Origin: Limibacter armeniacum | GTDB taxonomy: Bacteria; Bacteroidota; Bacteroidia; Cytophagales; Flammeovirgaceae | DNA: 64,000 bases | NCBI RefSeq assembly: GCF_036880985.1 | Contig: NZ_JBAJNO010000008.1 | Coordinates: forward strand, 248,001-312,000 | Direction: 5' to 3' | Shown here: in pieces, positions 16,086-25,100 of the stretch | Layout of the letters: every line of letters starts with the position of its first letter | Position numbering within the stretch: the first letter of the stretch is position 1 | Translations under genes and position numbers: made by a program | The notes under the pieces: generated by a model | What the model saw: the letters and a program-made list of their open reading frames with translations, nothing else | What the model was told of the DNA's origin: nothing | The model's database searches: none

Positions 16086-17675
16086 ATGGAGCGAAATAGT
16101 AAACCCATTTTATTGGTACTGTTATTCTTTCTGAACTTTAACTTTTTGTTAGCCCAAAGTACTACGTCAGAAATCAATGAACTTTTAAGAAAAGCAAAGC
16201 AGGGAGATGTTTTGATTCAGTTCAGTTTAGCAGGATTGTATCATTATGGTCAAAATGTTAGTCAAGATTATAACAAAGCCCACTACTGGTATCGTAAAGC
16301 TGCTGAGCAGGGACATGCCTTAGCCCAATTTAATTTAGGGCAAATGTTATACAAAGGTATTGGGATTGACCAAGACTATGAAAAGGCATTTTACTGGTAT
16401 AAAAAAGCAGCTGAGCAAGGGCACACATTGGCTCAATATAGTATGGGAGATATGCTATATACAGGAACTGGTGTCAGTCAGAGTTATGAGCGAGCATTTT
16501 ATTGGTATCAGCAATCTGCTCAAAAAGAGCATACGCTTGCCCAGTTTAGTTTGGCAACAATGTATGAACAAGGTTTACACGTTGAGCAAAATTATAAAGA
16601 GGCTTTTAAATATTATAAAAGCTCAGCCGAAAAAGGGTATGTACTTTCCCAATATTATCTGGGAACAATGCTCTATGATGGAAGAGGCACCAAGCAAAAT
16701 GAAGAACAAGCATTTTATTGGTTTAAAAAGTCTGCAGAACAGGGAGATGTAGACGCACAGTTCTATATAGGCTGGATGTATAGCCAAGGAGAAGGCGTCG
16801 GAAAAAATGTTGAACAAGCTGCTTATTGGTTTAATCAGGCAGCGAAACAAGGTGATGCAGAAGCACAGTATCACTTGGGGCAAATTCATTTCCTTGGAGA
16901 AGGAGTCCAAAAGGACTATAAGCAGGCGTTTTATTGGATTAATAGGTCGGCAGAACAAGGTAATGTAGACGCTCAATATAGCTTAGGTTTAATGTATTAT
17001 GAGGGGAATGGAACAGACAAGAATTATAAGCAAGCATTGGAGTGGTTTCAGAAAGCAGCCAATCAAGGCAATATAGATGCCCAGTTTTATACAGGTTGGA
17101 TGTATAGTGAAGGAGAAGGTACCCAGAAGGATTATCAGCAAGCTGTCTATTGGTATGGTAAGTCAGCGGAGCAGGGTGATGCCAATGCACAGTATAACCT
17201 TGGTCTTATGTATTATAAGGGAGAAGGCATTTTACAGGACTATAATCAAGCATTTGAATGGTTTAAAAAAGCTGCTGAGCAAGGTGATGAAATAGGTCAA
17301 TTCTATTTAGGATGGATGTATGGGGAAGGAGAGGGTACAGATATTAACCATCAGCAAGCGCATTACTGGACTAAAAAAGCAGCAGAGCAGGGAGATGCTA
17401 ATGCTCAATATAATTTGGGTGTGATCTATTATAAAGGTGAAGGCGTTTCAAAGGATTATCAGCAAGCATTTCATTGGTTCAGAAAGTCTGCCGAACAAGG
17501 TTATTCAGATGCCCAATATGATTTGGGAGGGATGTATTTTTTGGGAGAAGGAGTTTCTAAGAGTTATCAGGATGCAGCCTTTTGGTTTAAGAAATCTGCA
17601 GATCAAGGGAATAAGGAAGCTTTACATAGCTTAAGTGAATTAAAAGAACAGGGGCTTAAAGCGAGCTTTGAATGA
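16086..17675 (+). CDS. Exported Sel1-repeat (SLR/TPR-like) protein
   Basis: 529 aa from the ATG at 16086 (MERNSKPILL), which starts directly before a hydrophobic signal peptide ending LLAQS; the ATG at 16041 would place 15 extra residues before it. After the signal the protein is almost entirely 36-residue Sel1 repeats (pattern AQYxLGxMYxxGxGVxxDYxxAxxWxxKAAEQG): 13 full and one partial. Such alpha-solenoids act as protein-interaction scaffolds, often in the periplasm or envelope. No enzymatic domain and no T9SS tail. Repeats are diverged at DNA level, so this is an old array, unlike the PAS repeats at 8050. The partner is unknown. Confidence 0.9.
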   Translation: MERNSKPILLVLLFFLNFNFLLAQSTTSEINELLRKAKQGDVLIQFSLAGLYHYGQNVSQDYNKAHYWYRKAAEQGHALAQFNLGQMLYKGIGIDQDYEKAFYWYKKAAEQGHTLAQYSMGDMLYTGTGVSQSYERAFYWYQQSAQKEHTLAQFSLATMYEQGLHVEQNYKEAFKYYKSSAEKGYVLSQYYLGTMLYDGRGTKQNEEQAFYWFKKSAEQGDVDAQFYIGWMYSQGEGVGKNVEQAAYWFNQAAKQGDAEAQYHLGQIHFLGEGVQKDYKQAFYWINRSAEQGNVDAQYSLGLMYYEGNGTDKNYKQALEWFQKAANQGNIDAQFYTGWMYSEGEGTQKDYQQAVYWYGKSAEQGDANAQYNLGLMYYKGEGILQDYNQAFEWFKKAAEQGDEIGQFYLGWMYGEGEGTDINHQQAHYWTKKAAEQGDANAQYNLGVIYYKGEGVSKDYQQAFHWFRKSAEQGYSDAQYDLGGMYFLGEGVSKSYQDAAFWFKKSADQGNKEALHSLSELKEQGLKASFE

Positions 17676-17702
17676 TCTTATTTCAGAATGATGGAACATA
17701 AA

Positions 17703-17735
17703 AAAATCCTTGGACCATTATAGTCCAAGGATTTT
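17703..17735. terminator. Bidirectional terminator between convergent genes
   Basis: Perfect 13-bp stem (17703-17715 with 17723-17735), 7-nt loop; the arms begin with A4 and end with T4, so it can stop transcription from both the Sel1 gene and the opposing propeller gene. Confidence 0.88.
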
Positions 17736-17753
17736 ACCTAACTCTTTATAATC

Positions 17754-19670
17754 TTATTTCAGGTTGAAAACCTTAAGTGTATTATCGCTTGATGAAAGCA
17801 GCGTACCTGTTTCGTGGTCAAGCATATAAATTACTTTTCGGTCATCTCCAAAAACAAAACGGCTATTTTCTTCACCTGTATTTTTGTTGATTTTCACGAG
17901 TTCTAACACATCCCCTGACTCCGCTTTAGTTCCAGACAAGAAGTAAGCTGTATTCTTGTCAGCGATTGGAAGACCTCTCATCTTAGATTCTTTTTTCAGC
18001 TTACGATAAACTTCATATTGAGCAGCTGAAACAGCTCCCAAAGCTTGCGCATTTTGAGAACTCATAAACAGTCCACCGCGTGCTATTTCCTCTCCATTTT
18101 CGTCATTAACTACTACTTCAGTTGACAGGAGACCTCCAATAATATTACTGGAAAGTAACGCTGTTTTAAGTAGTACGTCGGTTTTAAGCTGTTTGAAATA
18201 TTGATGATATTTTACATTTCCATTTTTGTCCATGAAAACATATTCATGATTACCAGTAACGAAGTAACCGTTTTCTGTAGGTTCAAAACCTGTAATTTCT
18301 TTAGGTTCTTCAATTTCTAGTTTAAGGCTTTCCAGTTTTTTCTCAACAGCATTAGGGTCAAAGAAGTAGAACTTTTTTCTGTCCAGAATAGCAACCTTGT
18401 TGTTAGCATCATCAAAAGCAATCATTGATTCAAAACTTATACTTCTGTCTCTCCAGATTTTTTTGCCAGTTTCTTTGTCAAAGAGTCCAACATTGCCGCC
18501 GCTATAGATAAAAAGACCTTTTGCGTATTCTTTCTTGATTGTATACCCTTCTGTTTCCTCATCCATATCCAGCTTTAGAGGCTTTTTCCAAGCTTCTTTA
18601 CCGTCTTCTAGATTTACCAGCATAATTTTGTTGCCATAGAAAACTTCGTACCCTTTTTCTGTGAATGATACATCGTTGATGTAGTTAGCCTCAAAATCTT
18701 TCTTCCACTTATTTTCTCCAGTTTTGAAATTATAAATGTTGATGCCTGACTTGTGAATAGCCATAAACTCATCATCGTTGACTATGCGATGTTTTACAAA
18801 GTTACTTTCCAACTTGACAGCCTTCTTCCAAAGCTCAGTTCCATTGGAAAGGTCAAGAGCCATGATCTTCTTGCTTAGGTTGCTACTATTAATAGTAACA
18901 CCAGGCATGGAAGAGGAAGCTTGAACTACCAATACAATATCTTGCTTGTTGTTCAGGAAGAAATAACCAGGTTTAACTTCAGAAGTCCACTTTGTAGTAC
19001 CCGATTTACCATCAAGCAACAAAAGGTTTTTGCCCTCTTTGTAGAGGATGTCGCCATGGGCAGTTGCTTTAGGAGTTGTAGGGGAAGCAAATGACATATC
19101 AGTTACGGCATTAAGCATTTTGCCTGCCAGTCCATTTTCTTTCAGGGTAATGTCCCATACGATTTCGTGGCTTTTAAGGTCAATGCAATAGAGTTTAGTG
19201 TTGCCATCAGCACTCAGTACTTTAAGAAGCAATGTATAAAGCTCTGGGACAATGTCATGACCAAGGATGTTTGTGTAATCATGTTTTCCTTCTCCCATTA
19301 TGACCTTGCCTGAAGCTACATTTACTAAGGCTTTGTTGATTGAAACATAAGGAGTAAATGGGATTTCTTGAAAAGCTTCTTTAACCAATTCTTCAGTTCC
19401 AGTACTTACACCCGCCAAGCTAGCTACATTGTTGACTTTTTTAAGGGCTTCATTAGCTGCAGATTTTTCCAATTGCCACATTGGTTGCTGATCTACTACA
19501 TTGATGCCATAATAATACTTGCTTGTTTCTACTACAGGAACACCAGTAAAAGAATGTTTGAAAATTTGTTTTACTGAACCTTCAAGTTGAAACTCCCAGT
19601 CTGGAGCTGTTTGAGAAAATGTATTGAAGACAGTAAGAAAAAGAGTAAAAAATAATAGTAACTTTTTCAT
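17754..19670 (-). CDS. Exported PQQ-like beta-propeller protein
   Basis: 638 aa with a signal peptide (MKKLLLFFTLFLTVFNTFSQ). The mature part is a series of PQQ/WD-like propeller blades: repeated strands such as LLLLDGKSGTTKWTSEV, IMALDLSNGTELWKK, INIYNFKTGENKWKK, IMLVNLEDGKEAWKK and VGLFDKETGKKIW, about one every 40-60 residues. Quinoprotein-dehydrogenase catalytic residues were not recognised, so this is more likely a non-enzymatic scaffold, as in BamB-like proteins. No lipobox and no T9SS tail, so probably periplasmic. Monocistronic: its own promoter at 19752-19781 and a terminator shared with the Sel1 gene. Confidence 0.85.
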   Translation of the reverse strand: MKKLLLFFTLFLTVFNTFSQTAPDWEFQLEGSVKQIFKHSFTGVPVVETSKYYYGINVVDQQPMWQLEKSAANEALKKVNNVASLAGVSTGTEELVKEAFQEIPFTPYVSINKALVNVASGKVIMGEGKHDYTNILGHDIVPELYTLLLKVLSADGNTKLYCIDLKSHEIVWDITLKENGLAGKMLNAVTDMSFASPTTPKATAHGDILYKEGKNLLLLDGKSGTTKWTSEVKPGYFFLNNKQDIVLVVQASSSMPGVTINSSNLSKKIMALDLSNGTELWKKAVKLESNFVKHRIVNDDEFMAIHKSGINIYNFKTGENKWKKDFEANYINDVSFTEKGYEVFYGNKIMLVNLEDGKEAWKKPLKLDMDEETEGYTIKKEYAKGLFIYSGGNVGLFDKETGKKIWRDRSISFESMIAFDDANNKVAILDRKKFYFFDPNAVEKKLESLKLEIEEPKEITGFEPTENGYFVTGNHEYVFMDKNGNVKYHQYFKQLKTDVLLKTALLSSNIIGGLLSTEVVVNDENGEEIARGGLFMSSQNAQALGAVSAAQYEVYRKLKKESKMRGLPIADKNTAYFLSGTKAESGDVLELVKINKNTGEENSRFVFGDDRKVIYMLDHETGTLLSSSDNTLKVFNLK

Positions 19671-19751
19671 GGTACTTATTAGATAAATAAAAAATTATAA
19701 GCGATGAAACTTAATGAAAAAAACGTAAAGATTATATAAAAAATGCAATTG

Positions 19752-19781
19752 CAAATATAGATGATACTTGAACAGTTACAA
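19752..19781 (-). promoter_or_regulatory. Bacteroidota-type promoter of the PQQ-like gene
   Basis: On the minus strand TTG (19781-19779), a 19-nt spacer and TATATTTG (19759-19752), an exact match to the TTG / TAnnTTTG pattern of Bacteroidota housekeeping promoters. Predicted start near 19745, about 75 nt upstream of the ATG. Confidence 0.65.
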
Positions 19782-19898
19782 CATGTTATTGTGATATAAC
19801 CTTAAATTTATCTGTGATTTAAATATTAGTAATGTTGTTCTCTTGAATAGATTTATACTTGAAAAGTGCAATTTTTTAAATGAATAATTACAAAAAAT

Positions 19899-19936
19899 AA
19901 AGAGCCCCGATTTTCAAGTGAAAATGGGGCTCTTTT
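19899..19936. terminator. Terminator downstream of M56-M23 gene
   Basis: Arms 19899-19917 and 19919-19935 pair through AAAGAGCCCC/GGGGCTCTTT plus ATTTTCA/TGAAAAT with one bulged G and a tiny loop. It lies just past the minus-strand stop at 19951. Confidence 0.8.
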
Positions 19937-19950
19937 ATAATAACTTGGGG

Positions 19951-21282
19951 TTATTTATCTCCTAAATAATCGGCTGGATTTACATGTTTACCATCCTTCA
20001 TAACCTCATAGTGTAGGTGTGGAGCTGTAGATGCACCACTGCTACCAACAAGTCCAATAACTTGTCCTTTTTTTACCTTTTCTCCCTCTTTTACTTTAAT
20101 CTCGCTAAGCTGCGCATAAAGTGTGGAGAAAGTCTTGTCATGGTCAATGACGATATAGTTGCCGTAACCTTTTTTCTCTGTAGCAAAGTTGGTCTTTTTG
20201 ATAATGCCGTCAGCAGTGGCTTGCACAGGTACGCCAGCTTTTGTGGCAAAGTCAATACCCCTATGGAATTTCTTTTCTTTTAGAATAGGGTGGAGGCGCA
20301 TGCCAAAAGCAGAAGAAAGCCTGACCAAATAACCATCTTGTATTGGCGAAATAGAAGGTGGATTATCTATTGCTCTAGGGATCGCATTAGTTGGGATTGG
20401 AACTACTGTGGCAACCGTGGCGGTAGAATAATCTGTAAATAGTAGGGTAACGCCTACTACAATAGGCAATGCAATAATTAGTTTCCATAGGGAAACACTA
20501 TTTTTAGTATTCATTTTAATTAATCTCTTTTTAAGTGTTGAACTGTGAAAGCCATTGCCCAGTCCAAGGTATTGGCTGGTTTCAGTAAGTAATAACTGTT
20601 GGTAAAGCAGCTTGTCAGTACCGTTAGACAGTACGATGGCATCGGCAAGGAACTCATGGTTGTCCTGTATGGCTTTGATATGAAAGAAAACAAAAGGGTT
20701 GAACCATAGCCATGCAGCCAGCAATTTTGAAAGAATGACATCAGCAGTATGCAGCTGGTTTGTGTGACATTGTTCATGACGTAGGATTTCTGAAATACCC
20801 GCATCCGTACATCGGGATTCGGGTACAAAAATCCATTTTCCCCATGAGAATGGCGGAAGAACTTCAGGCAGAAGGATAACTTTCGTGCCCTTCAGAGAGG
20901 CAAGCCTTCCCTTGTTACGAAGCTTTAATATCTGAAAAGTACCTGCTGTCATCCGGAAGATTTGAACAGCGACACCAGTTAGGTACAAAAACATCAACCA
21001 AGGAAGCGACCTGCCTCCATCATGGGAAATGTCTTGCGACCAGCCTTCTGTTTGAAGGTTGTCGGTAAATACATTTCCATTTGGAAGCAATGTTATTGGC
21101 TCAGCAGGTAAGCTTACTGATACCAAGGGAACTAGAAATGAGATGCCCAAAGAAAAGAGCAGGTATATACGGTTCCACTGAAAAGCGGATGATTGTTTGA
21201 GTAATACCCAAAAAAACAGGTAAAAGATAACCTGACATCCGCTTACCTTCAGCAGGTAATAAGAAAGTGCTGTAAACGTCAT
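19951..21282 (-). CDS. Membrane M56 (BlaR1-type) metallopeptidase fused to an M23 (LytM) endopeptidase
   Basis: 443 aa. N-terminal membrane segments (about 5-28, 40-58 and 93-112) lead into a BlaR1/MecR1-type M56 zinc peptidase with HEQCH at 169-173 and NHEFLAD at 209-214. After another membrane segment (about 265-285) comes an M23 domain with HRGID (His340, Asp344) and HLHYEV (His422, His424), the zinc ligands of peptidoglycan endopeptidases. It thus has a sensor-protease part and a predicted periplasmic wall-cutting or wall-binding part in one chain, instead of the penicillin-binding domain of BlaR1. Encoded 23 bp after a BlaI-type repressor, the usual M56 partner. Likely role: sense cell-wall state and relieve BlaI repression, inferred from context. 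Confidence 0.9.
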   Translation of the reverse strand: MTFTALSYYLLKVSGCQVIFYLFFWVLLKQSSAFQWNRIYLLFSLGISFLVPLVSVSLPAEPITLLPNGNVFTDNLQTEGWSQDISHDGGRSLPWLMFLYLTGVAVQIFRMTAGTFQILKLRNKGRLASLKGTKVILLPEVLPPFSWGKWIFVPESRCTDAGISEILRHEQCHTNQLHTADVILSKLLAAWLWFNPFVFFHIKAIQDNHEFLADAIVLSNGTDKLLYQQLLLTETSQYLGLGNGFHSSTLKKRLIKMNTKNSVSLWKLIIALPIVVGVTLLFTDYSTATVATVVPIPTNAIPRAIDNPPSISPIQDGYLVRLSSAFGMRLHPILKEKKFHRGIDFATKAGVPVQATADGIIKKTNFATEKKGYGNYIVIDHDKTFSTLYAQLSEIKVKEGEKVKKGQVIGLVGSSGASTAPHLHYEVMKDGKHVNPADYLGDK

Positions 21283-21305
21283 AAGATTTGCCTGATTTAA
21301 GCAGC

Positions 21306-21692
21306 CTACTGGTCTCCGGCAGCTTTTCTTTTTTCAATTTCCTGTTCTACAATACTCTTAATTTCTTCAAGTTCCTTCAAGTCCATTTCCTTGTCACCTG
21401 CAAAAAAGGAAGCGAAGCCTTTCAGTGAGTTGTTGAAAAAGTTTTTCACCATACCACTGAAGTGCGTCTTGAAATAAGCCTCCTTGCTTACGGCAGGATA
21501 ATACTCGTTTACTTTTCCATAGGTGTTAAAACCTATAAACTGTTTTTTGACCAATACTCTAATGACAGTGGATACCGTCGTATAAGCAGGTCTAGGTTCT
21601 GGTAGCTTTTCCACAATGTCTTTTAGGAAAGCCTTGTCCAGCTTCCATAATACCTGCATGATTTGTTCTTCCGCTTTTGTCAATTCTTTCAT
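21306..21692 (-). CDS. BlaI/MecI/CopY-type transcriptional repressor
   Basis: 128 aa winged-helix repressor starting MKELTKAEEQIMQVLWKLDK, with a DNA-recognition region RPAYTTVSTVIRVLVKK (about 34-50) and a C-terminal dimerisation helix rich in Glu and Lys (DLKELEEIKSIVEQEIEK). In the classical system a membrane M56 protease causes cleavage of BlaI and derepression. Its partner M56-M23 gene follows directly in the same operon. A perfect double operator sits 15 bp upstream of the start codon and overlaps the promoter, so the operon is almost certainly autoregulated. Confidence 0.93.
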   Translation of the reverse strand: MKELTKAEEQIMQVLWKLDKAFLKDIVEKLPEPRPAYTTVSTVIRVLVKKQFIGFNTYGKVNEYYPAVSKEAYFKTHFSGMVKNFFNNSLKGFASFFAGDKEMDLKELEEIKSIVEQEIEKRKAAGDQ

Positions 21693-21696
21693 GCTT

Positions 21697-21746
21697 CAAA
21701 TGTATGACTATATTTATAGTAATACAACTATTACTATAAATATAGT
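21697..21746 (-). promoter_or_regulatory. Promoter with overlapping double BlaI-type operator
   Basis: A perfect 18-bp inverted repeat (21707-21724 with 21729-21746, 4-nt centre). Each arm holds a 14-bp near-palindrome of the form ACTATA-NN-TATAGT (21707-21720, 21733-21746), resembling BlaI/MecI dyads; the centres are 26 bp apart. On the minus strand TTG (21727-21725), a 20-nt spacer and TACATTTG (21704-21697) form a promoter. One dyad fills its spacer and the other abuts the -33 box, so bound repressor would block RNA polymerase. The -7 box ends 4 nt before the ATG, implying a leaderless or nearly leaderless mRNA. Confidence 0.82.
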
Positions 21747-22189
21747 TATTAATGAGTTTGAAAAAACTTTAATTGCAAGCGTAAAACTGATAACAGATTT
21801 GATCAATTACTAATGGAAGTTTATAGGAGTAGATATTTAGATTATTTCATGTAACATTGTATGTAATTATTAATGGAAACTTTCATTCAATATTTTTTTG
21901 ATACAGAAAACAACCAGCAGACGGAAGTCTCACTTTTATAAAACCAGATACAATTCAATTACCCTAAACTTAATCCAGCTTTTTATGCAAGAAGTACATC
22001 ACCGCCCCTTCAATCAAAACTAACTTCATTTTTATATATGATCTGTTAGTCATGCCAATATTGATGGTATGTCCATAACAGCGTGTCTACTTGTAAGTCT
22101 TACAGGGTTAGTCCTTGTACAGGTTTATCAATAGATGTCTGCTATCTAGTCATTCCTATACATTTTTCAACCTAAACCCAATTAAAACC
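21747..22189. other. Upstream region of the giant T9SS gene
   Basis: About 440 bp, A+T-rich, separating the divergent blaI-type and giant surface-protein genes. No ORF and no exact TAnnTTTG box on the + strand was found; a long 5' leader for the gene at 22190 is possible. Confidence 0.5.
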
Positions 22190-25100
22190 ATGTTCAATTA
22201 TTTACTTGACAAGGAGACTGTCAACCATTTATGTTGGCGTTTCCTATTGTTTATAGTATGCTATTGGGGTGTTCAAACGGCAGCCCGAGGACAATGTACA
22301 GATCCTTCCAACATTACAGTTCTTGATTGTAATCAAGTAAAAGTGAGTTTGCCTTATACGCTGACTTTTAATGGTTCAGAAGGAGGACTTGTCGATCAAG
22401 CTGGATTAGGGACAGGATTTACAATGGTCGACCCACCATCAGCTCGTATAGCAGCGGATGACCCAGTTTCCAATATGACAGTGTCAGGTTATGAGTCATC
22501 CCGTTTGAGCGTTAGCGAAAATACATTGATTTTTAATGCAGCAAAAGGCATTGCCTATGTGGAACCAGGAACCAGTACAGACACCAACTCCCAAATCAAC
22601 ACCTTAGGAGTGGGGTTTGATGCTTCACAGAGTTTTGAGATCACAGCTACAATTACTGACCAGTTCTCTGATGATACTAATAACTCAGAGCAGGCAGGCA
22701 TCTGGTTTGGTTTGGATGAGGCCAACTTTGTCAAGTTGGTGGTGAATAACAATAACCAGGTTGAAATCAGAAGGGAAATAGATGATGTTTCTGCCGGAAA
22801 TGCAACAGATGGAGTGAGTGCTACGGTCGCAAACCTGAAAACATCATTGGTGAAATTAACCTTGAGGATAGATGTAACAGCACAAACCATGACAGGCTAC
22901 TATAGTGTCAATGGTGGTACAGATGTAGAAGTTGCTTCATTGGAACTACCGTCAAGCTACATTAATGGGGCAACAGTCGGAGGAGAATCCATGTCATTTG
23001 CAGGTTTGTTTGCATCCAAAAGAAGAGAGGTTGCCGGAACAATAGTTGAATATGCATTTGATGACTTCCAGTTAGCAGCTATTGAGGCACCGACTTGTCC
23101 ACCAATTTCAGTATTGGATTGTAGCGAGATCATCAAACCACTTCCATTTTCATTAACCTTTGATGGAACAGAGGGTGGATTACTGGATGGAGATATGGAA
23201 GGTGTAGGTTTTACTATGGTAGACCCGCCAAGTGCCAGAATTTCAGAGGATGGAACCATCAGCAATGAGGATGTTCCCGGTTATGAGCCAAGCAGGTTGA
23301 ATGTTGAAGGTGGATTTCTGAATATAGATGCAGCAAAAGGAATTGCTTATTTGAAGCCTTCAGGAGATGGCAATACTTCTACTGAAACCAATTCCCAGAT
23401 CAATACCTTAGGTGTTGGTTTTGATGCTTCCCAAAATTTTGAAATTAAGACCACTATTACCAACCAATTCTTTGATGGAAGTAACAACTCAGAGCAAGTA
23501 GGTATCTGGTTTGGTTTGGACGAAGGGAACTTCGTTAAGTTGGTAGCAGGAAATAACGATGCCATCGAATTAAGAAGTGAGGTGGGAGATGCGACACAGA
23601 ACGCAGATGCAGTTAGTATAGGAGTAGCAAATATTGAAACATTTGATGTTGCGCTCAGATTGGAAGTGGATGTGACAGGTGGTACCATGACTGGTTTTTA
23701 CAGCTTGGATGGTGAAGCAGAGGTATCTGTTGGTTCGCTACCTTTGCCATTGGCATATATCAATGGTGCAGTGGTTGATGGTCAGAATGTATCTTTTGCA
23801 GGAGTGTTTGCATCCAAGAGAAGAGAAGCGGCAGGAACTTCTGTTGTTTATGAAATTGCCGATTTCAGTATTGAATCAACCGTTGAGCCACCTGTAGGTT
23901 TTACAGTCAATGTTAACTTCTCTGATGAAGCATTTACGCCACCATCAGGTTATGAAAAAGACTTTGGTGAAGCTTATGGAAATAGAGGTAACGGTTATAC
24001 CTACGGGTGGATAAGTACAGAAGATGGCACTCCAATTTCACTGGTAGGACAAGGCAGAGAAAGAAACTTTGATATAGATCCATTATTGAAGACGCTGATT
24101 CATATGGATCACCCTTCAACACCTCCAAGTGGTTTTTGGGAGATTGAAGTGCCTAATGGGATTTACCAAGTGACAGTAGGGGTTGGTGAGGCATCAGCAG
24201 GAAATGATCCAGAGGTGCATAGAGTAAATGCTGAAGGGGTCAACATCATAAATAACTTTGAACCGTCAGGAGCCAATGGTAGCCTGACAAGGTTTTCAAG
24301 TGGTTCGGGAATCGTTCAAGTAACTGACGGTAAGCTTACCCTTGATTATTTAGGAGGTGGGGAGAATACCAAACTAACGCATGTTCAGATAGCACCTAGT
24401 AATGGAACACTTAGGCCAGCAGTAGTCAGCATTCAGGACGGAACTAACAATGTCATTCCGGATGGGGCAACCAATGTTTCAGTGGAGATTAACCTATCAA
24501 CATCAGCATTGTACTTGCCAAATGGAAGTTTGGATAATAATACAGTGGATGCTTCTACGGTCACTTTGACTAGATTATCTGACCAGACATTAGTCCCAGC
24601 GAATGTTAACTCGACAGGTGGTGGCGATGCCATTACATTGGTTCCATTGTCAAATCTGGACCCAAACACTTCATATCGATTGGATATTACCGATGGAGTG
24701 GAGGATTTGACTGGTGTCGCAATGATTCCATATGCACTCACCTTTACAACAGGTAATGCTTCAACAGGTGAAGAAACCAACCTTTCAGAGGTGAACTTCA
24801 CAAAGGTTGATTTAAGTATAACAGGTCAGCACTCCAGTTTGGAAATTGGACCTGATGGCAAGCTCTATGCTAGTACAATCAATGGTGAAATTAAGTGTTT
24901 TGAAATCCAATCTGATGGTACTTTGGCTAATCAGGTGACTTACTCACCATTTGGAGGGCCTAACAACAAAATTATTGTAGGATTAGAATTTGACCCTTCT
25001 GCAACTCCAGATAACCTGTTGGTATGGATATCTTATGAGGATACCTTTACGTTCAGTGGAGCGCCTGATTGGGATGGAAATATTGGACGCTTGAAACTTG

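Noticed and set aside
16086-17675. Sel1 repeats as a recently amplified array
   Set aside because: Repeats are well diverged at the DNA level, so they are ancient and ordinary for the family.
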